Assembly (NCBI GenBank): GCA_046155225.1
Contig: JBJXED010000059.1
Span: forward strand, 1-28,264
From: JAKFVA01 sp046155225
GTDB lineage: Bacteria > Pseudomonadota > Gammaproteobacteria > Burkholderiales > Burkholderiaceae_C
Direction of reading: 5' to 3'
Length of the DNA stretch: 28,264 nucleotides
Below the pieces are notes generated by a model. That model was not told the origin of the DNA. It searched no databases and was given only the letters and a program-made list of their open reading frames with translations. The number at the start of each line of letters is the position of its first letter. Position 1 is the stretch's first letter. The translations under genes and the position numbers were made by a program. Shown one piece after another: positions 6,040 to 12,866 of this stretch.

Positions 6040-8433
6040 CTAACCCTGTGCAAGCAAGCGCCAAGTCTTGATGACCGAGTCAGGGTTTAGCGAAATCGAA
6101 TCAATCCCGTGCCCTTGCAACCACAGCGCAAAATCCGGGTGATCACTCGGCCCTTGACCACATATGCCGACATATTTGCCCTGCGCTTGGCAAGCCGCAA
6201 TGGCCTGCGCCAGCAATGCTTTAACTGCCGGATCGCGTTCGTCGAAGTCCTGCGCCAACAGCTCCAGACCTGAATCACGGTCCAACCCCAGCGTGAGTTG
6301 CGTGAGGTCGTTGGAGCCAATGGAAAAACCGTCGAAATAGTACAAAAACTCAGCCGCCAAAATGGCGTTGCTGGGCACCTCGCACATCATGATAATTTTG
6401 AGTTCGGCTTGGCCCCGCTTCAATCCGTGCGCCGCCAGTAATTGCGTGACTTTGTCAGCCTGCCCCAGGGTACGCACAAACGGCACCATCACCTGCACAT
6501 TGACCAGACCCATGTCATTGCGGACGCGTTTGATCGCCTCGCACTCCATCGCAAACGCTTCGCCAAAATCCGCACTGATATAGCGCGCCGCGCCCCTGAA
6601 ACCGAGCATCGGATTTTCTTCTTCCGGCTCGTAGCGGCTGCCGCCGATCAGTTTGCGGTACTCGTTGCTTTTAAAGTCTGACAAGCGCACGATCACCGGT
6701 TTGGGCCAGAACGCCGCCGCAATAGTGGCCACGCCCTCGGCTACTTTATCCACGTAGAAAGCGCGTGGCGAAGCATGGCCACGGGCCACGCTTTCCACCG
6801 CTTTTTTCAGGTCGGCATCGACGTTCGGGTAGTCCAGAATTGCCTTGGGGTGCACGCCGATATTGTTGTTGATGATGAATTCCAGCCGCGCCAAGCCCAC
6901 GCCCTGGTTGGGCAATTGGCAAAAGTCAAAGGCAAGTTGCGGGTTGCCCACGTTCATCATGATTTTGGTGGCAATCTCGGGCATGGTGCCGCGCTCTACT
7001 TCGGCCACTTCGGTCTCCAGCAGGCCATCGTAAATATTGCCGGTATCACCCTCAGCGCAGCTCACCGTGACCAGCATGCCGGTCTTGAGTACATCGGTGG
7101 CATTGCCGCAGCCCACCACGGCGGGTATGCCCAGCTCGCGCGCAATGATGGCGGCGTGGCAGGTGCGCCCGCCGCGATTGGTAACGATAGCGCTGGCCCG
7201 CTTCATCACGGGCTCCCAGTTGGGGTCGGTCATGTCGGTCACCAGCACGTCACCGGCTTGCACCTGATCCATATCGGTAATATGGTGAACCAAACGCACC
7301 GCGCCGGTGCCAATTTTTTGCCCGATGGCGCGGCCTGTAATCAGTTTGTTGCCTTGGCCTTTGAGCACGTAGCGCAATTCGGCTTTGCCCTGATGCTGGC
7401 TTTTGACAGTCTCGGGCCGTGCTTGCAGAATGTAGAGCAGGCCGTCAGCACCGTCTTTACCCCACTCAATGTCCATGGCGCGACCATAGTGCTCTTCTAT
7501 CAATAGCGCGTAGCGCGCCAGTTGCTCTACATCAGCATCACTCAGGCAATAGCGGTTACGCAGCTCAGTCGGGACATGAGTGGTCTTCACCAGTTGACCG
7601 GTTGCCGCTTTTTCAGCTGCCGTGGTGAACTCCATTTGCAGCAGTTTGCTCCCCAGATTGCGCCGGATCAGCGCCTGCTTGCCCGCACGCAGCATGGGCT
7701 TGTGGACGTAGAACTCATCGGGATTCACGGCGCCCTGCACCACCGTCTCGCCCAGGCCGTAGCTGGCGGTGATGAATACCACCTGGTCAAAGCCCGATTC
7801 GGTGTCCATCGTGAACATCACCCCCGCCGCGCCCAGGTCACTGCGCACCATGCGCTGCACGCCCACTGACAGTGCCACATCGGCATGCGCAAAACCCTTG
7901 TGCACACGGTAACTGATGGCGCGGTCGTTGTAGAGGCTGGCAAAAACTTCACGCGCCTTGTGCAGTACGGCCTCAATGCCCACCACATTTAAAAAAGTCT
8001 CTTGCTGGCCGGCAAATGAGGCATCAGGCAAGTCTTCGGCGGTAGCGGAGGAGCGCACGGCGAAGCTGGCTTGCGCATTGCCTGCGCTCAAGGTTGCAAA
8101 TGCATTGCGAATCGCCTGCTCCAGATCTTGAGGGAAAGGTTGCGATTCAACCCAATGGCGAATCTCAGTGCCAGCCGCAGCCAAGGCGCGCACATCGTCG
8201 GTGTCCAGCCCGGCCAGCCGCTGCGCAATGCGTAGAGCCAGATCGTCATGCGCCAAAAATTGCCGGAATGCATGCGCTGTGGTGGCAAAGCCGGTCGGCA
8301 CGCGCAATCCCTGCGGCAGCTGCGAGATCATCTCGCCGAGGCTGGCGTTCTTGCCGCCAACCGCCTCGACATCGGACATTCTTAAGTATTCAAACGGCAC
8401 CACCAGCGCATTGGCTGCAAAAAGCTCGGACAT
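6040..8433 (-). CDS. ppsA: Phosphoenolpyruvate synthase
   Basis: A 797-residue PEP synthase (pyruvate, water dikinase), which converts pyruvate and ATP to PEP, AMP and phosphate for gluconeogenesis. The N-terminal ATP-grasp domain begins with VGGKNASLGEMISQL (about 25-39) and includes FAVRSSATAEDLPDASFAGQ. The swivelling phosphohistidine domain carries GGRTCHAAIIARELGIPAV with catalytic His426. Thr424 is two residues before it and corresponds to the threonine modified by PpsR in E. coli. The C-terminal TIM-barrel holds ARLEFI, GSNDLTQLTLGLDRD and the catalytic-cysteine motif GICGQGPSD. Length is normal. The ATG at 8433 has a GGAG site nine bases upstream. It is divergent from ppsR, its regulator. 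No catalytic residue is missing. Confidence 0.98.
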   Translation of the reverse strand: MSELFAANALVVPFEYLRMSDVEAVGGKNASLGEMISQLPQGLRVPTGFATTAHAFRQFLAHDDLALRIAQRLAGLDTDDVRALAAAGTEIRHWVESQPFPQDLEQAIRNAFATLSAGNAQASFAVRSSATAEDLPDASFAGQQETFLNVVGIEAVLHKAREVFASLYNDRAISYRVHKGFAHADVALSVGVQRMVRSDLGAAGVMFTMDTESGFDQVVFITASYGLGETVVQGAVNPDEFYVHKPMLRAGKQALIRRNLGSKLLQMEFTTAAEKAATGQLVKTTHVPTELRNRYCLSDADVEQLARYALLIEEHYGRAMDIEWGKDGADGLLYILQARPETVKSQHQGKAELRYVLKGQGNKLITGRAIGQKIGTGAVRLVHHITDMDQVQAGDVLVTDMTDPNWEPVMKRASAIVTNRGGRTCHAAIIARELGIPAVVGCGNATDVLKTGMLVTVSCAEGDTGNIYDGLLETEVAEVERGTMPEIATKIMMNVGNPQLAFDFCQLPNQGVGLARLEFIINNNIGVHPKAILDYPNVDADLKKAVESVARGHASPRAFYVDKVAEGVATIAAAFWPKPVIVRLSDFKSNEYRKLIGGSRYEPEEENPMLGFRGAARYISADFGEAFAMECEAIKRVRNDMGLVNVQVMVPFVRTLGQADKVTQLLAAHGLKRGQAELKIIMMCEVPSNAILAAEFLYYFDGFSIGSNDLTQLTLGLDRDSGLELLAQDFDERDPAVKALLAQAIAACQAQGKYVGICGQGPSDHPDFALWLQGHGIDSISLNPDSVIKTWRLLAQG

Positions 8434-8652
8434 GGGATAACTCCGGAGATAAAAAACGGGGAGGCTGCAGACCTGATGGCGGGGCCATAAGAGCGAATGC
8501 AGCAGGCGGGCAGCTCATGGGGTGGGAGGGCTCGGGCAAATGTGCGGTGGAAGGCACAGGCCCCAATGCAAGAGCATGTGAAAATCCAATTATTCAAAAC
8601 ATTGTAGGCTGGCGCATGCGCAAAACGCTGTAGACGCAGGCCCCGCCCGCCC

Positions 8653-9474
8653 ATGTCCACCCGAAGCGTTTTTTTCGTCTCTGACGGTACCGGCATCACT
8701 GCCGAGACGTTTGGCAACGCCATCCTGGCGCAGTTTGAAATGAAAGCGCGCCATGTGCGCCTGCCGTTTGTCGATTCGGTTGACAAAGCGCACCAGGCGG
8801 TGCGGCAAATCAACCACGCGGCGCAGGTCGAAGGCAACCGGCCCATCGTCTTCACCACACTGGTCAATGCCGAGGTGCTGGCCGTCATCAAAGATAACAA
8901 CCACGGCATGTTGCTCGACATGTTCGCCACCTTTGTCGAACCCCTGGAGAAAGAGCTGGCGGTGAAAAGCAACCACCGCGTGGGACGTTTTTCCGACGCG
9001 TCAAAAAGCCAGGAATACGACGACCGCATCGAGGCCATCAACTTCTCGCTCAACCACGACGACGGCCAAAGCAACCGCGATTTGCAGGGTGCCGACGTGA
9101 TTTTGGTCGGTGTCAGCCGCAGCGGCAAAACACCGACTTCGCTCTACCTGGCGATGCAATATGGCCTCAAAGCTGCCAACTATCCTTTGATTCCGGAAGA
9201 TTTTGAACGCCGAGAACTGCCGCCCGCCCTGGCAGCGCACCGCAAAAAAATCTTCGGCCTGACGATTGCCGCCGAGCGGCTGGCGCAAATCCGCAACGAA
9301 CGCCGACCCAACTCGCGCTACGCCGATCTGGCCAATTGCCGTGAGGAAATCCACCAGGCCGAAGCCATGATGCGGCGCGAGGGCATCCGCTGGCTCTCGA
9401 CCACCACCAAGTCCATTGAAGAAATTGCCACGACGATCTTGCAGGAGATTCGGCCTGAGCGGCTGGTGTATTGA
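8653..9474 (+). CDS. ppsR: PEP synthase regulatory kinase/pyrophosphorylase PpsR
   Basis: A 273-residue member of the DUF299 family. It inactivates PEP synthase by ADP-dependent phosphorylation of the active-site threonine and reactivates it by phosphate-dependent removal. Signatures are VFFVSDGTGITAETFGNAIL at about 6-25 and the P-loop-like GVSRSGKTPTSLYLA starting at residue 153, then YPLIPEDF. It is divergently transcribed from ppsA across 219 bases, the classic arrangement. Only a poor ribosome-binding site (AGG about 12 bases back) precedes the ATG. The 8434-8652 intergenic region should hold both promoters, and I cannot place them with confidence. Confidence 0.97.
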   Translation: MSTRSVFFVSDGTGITAETFGNAILAQFEMKARHVRLPFVDSVDKAHQAVRQINHAAQVEGNRPIVFTTLVNAEVLAVIKDNNHGMLLDMFATFVEPLEKELAVKSNHRVGRFSDASKSQEYDDRIEAINFSLNHDDGQSNRDLQGADVILVGVSRSGKTPTSLYLAMQYGLKAANYPLIPEDFERRELPPALAAHRKKIFGLTIAAERLAQIRNERRPNSRYADLANCREEIHQAEAMMRREGIRWLSTTTKSIEEIATTILQEIRPERLVY

Positions 9475-9576
9475 TCTCGCAGATGTAATCCATGGGCTGC
9501 TGCGCAAACTATTTTTGCCAGCCGCCTATTCACACGAGCCGCTTTGGCATTTTTTTTGCATGAAACTCTGGAAAAT

Positions 9577-9608
9577 TTGACTTCTATTTGAGAATGATTA
9601 TCATTAGC
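9577..9608 (+). promoter_or_regulatory. Fur-regulated promoter of hemP
   Basis: A near-consensus Fur box, GAGAATGATTATCATTAGC, lies at 9590-9608 and matches the 19-bp consensus at 16 positions. A promoter TTGACT (9577-9582), 16 bases, TATCAT (9599-9604) places the -10 box inside the Fur site. Iron-loaded Fur would therefore occlude RNA polymerase. This predicts iron-repressed hemP. Confidence 0.9.
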
Positions 9609-9640
9609 CTGAATAACTTCACTCTCGCCATGAGGACGCC

Positions 9641-9868
9641 ATGCAACCACGCCTTCACGCCGCCGCCCCGCTGTTCAGTCTGGCCCCAAGCCGCGCCACG
9701 CTGAGCCATCCGGCAAAAACCAGCATCGCTGCAGCCAACGTTGCCCTGGCCACCAGCGTCGAAAGCACCGATTTGCTGCGCGGTCAAAAAACGGTGGAAA
9801 TCAAGCACAACGGTGCCGTTTACCGCCTGCAAACCACCAAACTGGGCAAACTCATCTTGACCAAATAA
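9641..9868 (+). CDS. hemP: Hemin uptake protein HemP
   Basis: A 75-residue small protein with the HemP core at the C-terminus: STDLLRGQKTVEIKHNGAVY followed by RLQTTKLGKLILTK, the family's characteristic ending. HemP proteins accompany haem-uptake genes, and in Burkholderia the homologue is needed for haem-receptor expression. The N-terminal 40 residues are low in conservation and rich in Ala. The ATG at 9641 is five bases after a GAGGA site; an in-frame ATG at 9629 is possible but lacks a site. It stands alone: no TonB-dependent haem receptor or haem ABC transporter gene follows. It is preceded by a strong Fur box. Confidence 0.92.
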   Translation: MQPRLHAAAPLFSLAPSRATLSHPAKTSIAAANVALATSVESTDLLRGQKTVEIKHNGAVYRLQTTKLGKLILTK

Positions 9869-9882
9869 GTTTCATCGTGGGG

Positions 9883-9916
9883 CGACCGCGCTGCACAGGC
9901 AGCCGGCCGTTTTTTT
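9883..9916 (+). terminator. Probable terminator after hemP
   Basis: GCTGC (9890-9894) and GCAGC (9899-9903) form a short stem that can be extended across an internal loop by 9883-9887 with 9905-9909. A run of seven T follows (9910-9916). The stem is imperfect, so it is a moderate call. Confidence 0.55.
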
Positions 9917-9943
9917 GCCAGCCAAGGTCGTTGCCGTTTGCGG

Positions 9944-10075
9944 TCATTCCCAGTAGCCAGGCTTTTTTTCCACAAAGTTACCCACAGCTTGCGTAGCGGC
10001 CTTGGCACTGCGGTAGGCGCGGACAAAGGCCCAAAAAGGTCTCAAATGGCTGTTGCAGCCATTTATTGAGGTCAA
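9944..10075 (-). other. Candidate small ORF or gene remnant without ATG
   Basis: In the 288-base gap between hemP and the GlcG-like gene, one minus-strand frame reads RPFWAFVRAYRSAKAATQAV then GNFVEKKPGYWE and a TGA at 9946-9944. It looks protein-like, with an aromatic start, a basic amphipathic middle and no odd composition, but has only TTG starts (10075 or 10045) and no ribosome-binding site. The upstream end runs into an inverted-repeat element at 10044-10064. It may be a very small gene or the surviving tail of a gene cut by the repeat. I do not recognise a family. Confidence 0.35.
10044..10064. repeat. Inverted repeat, 9-bp arms
   Basis: AAATGGCTG (10044-10052) and CAGCCATTT (10056-10064) are perfect inverted arms around a TTG loop. 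It lies between hemP and the GlcG-like gene and has no T-run. Confidence 0.7.
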
Positions 10076-10110
10076 ATCAAGCTATAGCCAAGGTATAGGT
10101 TGCCGGCAAT

Positions 10111-10138
10111 GCTACCAATTTAGTAGTAAATTGGCTGC
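10111..10138. repeat. Inverted repeat with GCTAC/AGTAG-like core
   Basis: CCAATTTA (10115-10122) and TAAATTGG (10127-10134) are perfect arms around GTAG, flanked by GCT and CTGC. It is 23 bases beyond the stop of the GlcG-like gene. With no T-run it is not a classical terminator. It resembles other short palindromes in this window containing GCTAC and GTAGC words. Confidence 0.65.
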
Positions 10139-10156
10139 ATTCGGCAGACCGGCAAA

Positions 10157-10558
10157 TTACAACGCCGCCAATCCGGCTTTGGCGATTTGCGCATCTTCGG
10201 TCGATTTAACGCCGCTGACGCCAATGGCCCCAACGCATTGCCCGTCCACCACGATGGGTACCCCGCCCTCGAGCAAGCCTTTGATCTCGGGGGCACTCAA
10301 AAACGCGGTGCGGCCGCCCGCAATCACATCTTCATAGACCTTCGTCTCACGCCGGCCCAGTGCGGCCGTGTGCGCCTTGGCCGGGGCCATATGGGCCGAC
10401 ACGGGCGCAGCGCCATCCAGGCGCTGCAAACTCAGCAAATGACCGCCGTCATCAACGATGGCAATCGTCACCGCCCACTGGTGCGCCAACGCCTCGGCTT
10501 CGGCTGCCGCTGCGATCCGTTTGACATCGGCAGATTCCAATACCGCTTTGCTTTTCAT
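10157..10558 (-). CDS. GlcG/HbpS family (DUF336) protein
   Basis: A 133-residue single-domain protein of the GlcG/HbpS-like family (PF03928). Typical segments are the N-terminal ADVKRIAAAAEAEALAHQW, then VTIAIVDDGGHLLSLQRLDG (about 29-48), the AKAHTAALGRRETKVY helix, and the C-terminal GGVPIVVDGQCVGAIGVSG. Family members bind haem or act beside cobalamin, glycolate or diol metabolism genes. No such genes are beside it, so its substrate is unknown. The ATG at 10558 is preceded by AAGGG nine bases upstream. Divergent from the Bax inhibitor-1-like gene. Confidence 0.9.
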   Translation of the reverse strand: MKSKAVLESADVKRIAAAAEAEALAHQWAVTIAIVDDGGHLLSLQRLDGAAPVSAHMAPAKAHTAALGRRETKVYEDVIAGGRTAFLSAPEIKGLLEGGVPIVVDGQCVGAIGVSGVKSTEDAQIAKAGLAAL

Positions 10559-10677
10559 GGGATACCCTTAACTGGAAAAAGGTGGTTGCAAGAGAGTTTT
10601 CGCTGCGGTTCAATGCGCCTAGAATGCGCCATCTGCAAAAGCAGCTTTCATGTTTCATTCACCAAGGAGTTTATGTC

Positions 10678-11367
10678 ATGACCAATCAAACCAATACGGT
10701 TGACTATGGCTTTGGCGGCCAGGTTGCCGAGCGCAACAAAGTCTTGCGCAACACCTATTGGCTGCTCGCCCTGAGCCTGCTGCCCACCGTGGCTGGATCT
10801 TGGGTCGGCGTGACCACCGGCATCACCAGCGGGCTGACCGGCTGGATGGGATTGATCGTATTTCTGGTCGGCGCTTTCGGCTTCATGTTCGCCATTGAAA
10901 AAACCAAAAACTCATCGGTAGGCGTGCTGGTGCTGCTGGCTTTCACCTTCTTCATGGGCCTGATGCTTTCGCGTCTGCTGGGCCAGGTGCTGAGCTTCAA
11001 AAACGGCTCTGACTTGGTCATGATTGCCTTCGGCGGCACGGCCGGCGTGTTTTTCCTGATGGCCTCGCTGGCCAGCGTCATCAAGCGCGACCTCTCGGGC
11101 ATGGGCAAATGGCTGTTTGTCGGTGCCATCGTACTGATGGTTGGCGGCATCATCAATGTGTTTGTCGGCTCATCGGTCGGCATGATGGTCATGTGCATGC
11201 TGGCGATCGGCATTTTCAGCGCCTACATGCTGTATGACATCAAGCAAATCATCGACGGCGGCGAGACCAACTACATCAGCGCCACGCTGGCGCTCTACCT
11301 GGATATCTTCAACGTGTTCCAGAGCCTGCTGGCGCTGCTGGGCATCTTTGGCGGTGACAACGACTAA
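10678..11367 (+). CDS. Bax inhibitor-1/YccA family membrane protein
   Basis: A 229-residue integral membrane protein with about seven hydrophobic helices spread over residues 24-225. Family marks are the N-terminal RNKVLRNTYWLLALSLLPT, the internal LASVIKRDLSGMGKWLFVG, and the C-terminal YMLYDIKQIIDGGETNYISA and then LALYLDIFNVFQSLLALLGI. It belongs to Bax1-I (PF01027), whose bacterial members include E. coli YccA (a modulator of FtsH) and calcium-leak channels like YetJ. The frame is open from 10582, but the ATG at 10678 is eight bases after AAGGAG and is the true start. Followed by a bidirectional terminator. Confidence 0.95.
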   Translation: MTNQTNTVDYGFGGQVAERNKVLRNTYWLLALSLLPTVAGSWVGVTTGITSGLTGWMGLIVFLVGAFGFMFAIEKTKNSSVGVLVLLAFTFFMGLMLSRLLGQVLSFKNGSDLVMIAFGGTAGVFFLMASLASVIKRDLSGMGKWLFVGAIVLMVGGIINVFVGSSVGMMVMCMLAIGIFSAYMLYDIKQIIDGGETNYISATLALYLDIFNVFQSLLALLGIFGGDND

Positions 11368-11386
11368 ATCACCTTCGCATTGCGGA

Positions 11387-11414
11387 AAAAAAAGGGGCTT
11401 CGGCCCCTTTTTTT
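11387..11414. terminator. Bidirectional terminator with TTCG tetraloop
   Basis: Seven A plus GGGGC (11387-11398), TTCG (11399-11402), GCCCC plus seven T (11403-11414). The A- and T-tracts make it act on both strands, ending the Bax1-I gene from the left and rlmD from the right. The rlmD stop codon TGA begins at 11416 and touches the T-tract. Confidence 0.95.
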
Positions 11415-12826
11415 CATGGCCGCTCAAAAACCGCCATGGACTCCACATGCGCGGTGTGCGGAAACATGTTGACCACACCCGCCGCAGCGCAGCGGTAGCC
11501 GGCCAGGTGCACCAGCAACTGCGCATCGCGCGCCAGGGTGGCGGGGTTGCAGCTCACATACACAATGCGCCGGGGCGGCTGCCACGCTGGCGCGACGTCC
11601 GGCTGCTGGCACAAATCTGCCAGCGCCTTGACCAAGGCAAACGCGCCGTCACGCGGTGGATCGATCAGCCATTTGTCGGCTATGCCATCACGTACCAGCA
11701 GCGCCGGGGTCATTTCAAAGAGATTTCTCGCTACAAAATGAGTAGTAGCATAGGAAGTATCTGTATTGGCTACCGCCTGATTCAGCTTTAAATTCAGCCG
11801 CGCACGTGCCAAGAGGGTCTCGCTGCCCTCGACACCCAGCACGTCACCTGCCAGGGTGGCCAGCGGCAATGTGAAGTTGCCCAAGCCGCAAAACCAGTCG
11901 ATCACGCGCTCGTGCTTTTGCAGGGCCAGCAGGCGCAGCGCGCGCGAGACCAGAACGCGGTTGATAAAAGGGTTGACCTGGGTGAAATCGGTCGGCAAAA
12001 ACGGCATCGTGATGCCGAATTCCGGCAGTGCATACGACAGCGTGGGCGCGCCAGGGGCTGGCTCGTCCAAAAGATGCACCGTCTCGGGACCTTTGGGCTG
12101 TAGCCACCATTGCAGCGGGGGGTATTGCCGGGCAAATTCACGCAGGCGCTGCGCATCGGCGTCACTGAGTGGCACCAAGTGGCGCAACACCAGCACAATC
12201 ACATCGTCACCGCACGCCAACTCAAGTTGCGGGCAGGTCTCACGCGCATCCAGCGAGCCGATCAATTCGCGCAGCGGCACCAACCAGGCGCTGACTTGCG
12301 GCGGTAGCACCGGGCACTGCCGCATGTCGGCCACATAGCTGCTTTTGCGTTCATGAAAACCAATCAGTGCCGTACCCTTTTTCAGCACATAACGCACCGA
12401 AAGCCGCGCGCGGTAGCGGTAGCCCCAAGCCGGGCCCTCAATGGCACGCAGCATCAAGGCCGGCCGGACATTGCCCAGCCGCGCCAAGTTGTCTTCCAGC
12501 ACGCGCTGTTTGACAGCGACCTGCGCCGCCGGCTGCAGATGCTGCACTTTGCAGCCGCCGCACGCGCCGGTGTGCAGGCCAAAGTGAGGGCACAGCGGTT
12601 CGACGCGCTGGGCCGATTCGATGTGCAGGGCCGACAGAGTAGCCTGCTCGAAACTACTTTTTTTGCGGTTGACGTTCACGGTCACCACTTCACCGGGCAA
12701 CGCGCCTTCGATGAAGACCACCTTACCGTCCGCCCTGCGCGCCACGCCCTGGCCGTCGAGGTCCATCGATTCAACACTGAGCACGTCAGCAGGCCAAATT
12801 TGAGGTAATTCTTGTTGCTCTGTCAT
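11414..12826 (-). CDS. rlmD: 23S rRNA (uracil(1939)-C5)-methyltransferase RlmD
   Basis: A 470-residue SAM-dependent RNA m5U methyltransferase of the RlmD/RumA family. The N-terminal TRAM domain spans about 10-65. Four cysteines for a 4Fe-4S cluster are C79, C89, C92 and C171 (ACGGCKVQHL around C89 and C92). The SAM-binding motif is DWFCGLGNFTLPLA at 310-323, DPPR at 389-392, and the nucleophile is C426 in VYVSCNPATLARD. All key residues are present. Residues about 345-371 are encoded by an A/T-rich stretch (11714-11794) with GCTAC/GTAGC words and look like an insertion relative to typical family members. The ATG at 12826 lacks a ribosome-binding site but has GACAAT exactly six bases upstream. 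Confidence 0.95.
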   Translation of the reverse strand: MTEQQELPQIWPADVLSVESMDLDGQGVARRADGKVVFIEGALPGEVVTVNVNRKKSSFEQATLSALHIESAQRVEPLCPHFGLHTGACGGCKVQHLQPAAQVAVKQRVLEDNLARLGNVRPALMLRAIEGPAWGYRYRARLSVRYVLKKGTALIGFHERKSSYVADMRQCPVLPPQVSAWLVPLRELIGSLDARETCPQLELACGDDVIVLVLRHLVPLSDADAQRLREFARQYPPLQWWLQPKGPETVHLLDEPAPGAPTLSYALPEFGITMPFLPTDFTQVNPFINRVLVSRALRLLALQKHERVIDWFCGLGNFTLPLATLAGDVLGVEGSETLLARARLNLKLNQAVANTDTSYATTHFVARNLFEMTPALLVRDGIADKWLIDPPRDGAFALVKALADLCQQPDVAPAWQPPRRIVYVSCNPATLARDAQLLVHLAGYRCAAAGVVNMFPHTAHVESMAVFERP

Positions 12827-12841
12827 GCCGCCATTGTCTCA
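12827..12841 (-). promoter_or_regulatory. Extended -10 box six bases before rlmD ATG
   Basis: On the minus strand TGAGACAAT (12841-12833) is an extended -10-like element, followed by GGCGGC and then the ATG. If transcription starts at the usual distance the first base would be the A of ATG, giving a leaderless mRNA. Confidence 0.5.
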
Positions 12842-12866
12842 GGCGTGCAGGTACGCAAAAGCGTAC

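Noticed and set aside
6775..7506. Plus-strand open frame of 243 codons opposite ppsA
   Set aside because: Antisense shadow; His/Gly/Val-rich product typical of reverse reading of GC-rich genes.
8596..8608. TACAAT on the minus strand as a ppsA promoter
   Set aside because: No matching -35 at 15-19 bases and 170 bases from the ppsA start; not strong enough to list.
8382..9128. Minus-strand open frame of 248 codons opposite ppsR
   Set aside because: It covers the conserved ppsR start on the other strand and has Ser-rich shadow composition.
9978..9988. TTACCCACA, a one-mismatch DnaA box
   Set aside because: A single imperfect site, with no cluster and no AT-rich unwinding element, so no origin is supported.
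9820..10026. Minus-strand 68-codon frame overlapping the hemP 3' end
   Set aside because: It is antisense to conserved hemP codons and very Arg/Pro-rich; a different frame at 9944-10075 looks more protein-like.
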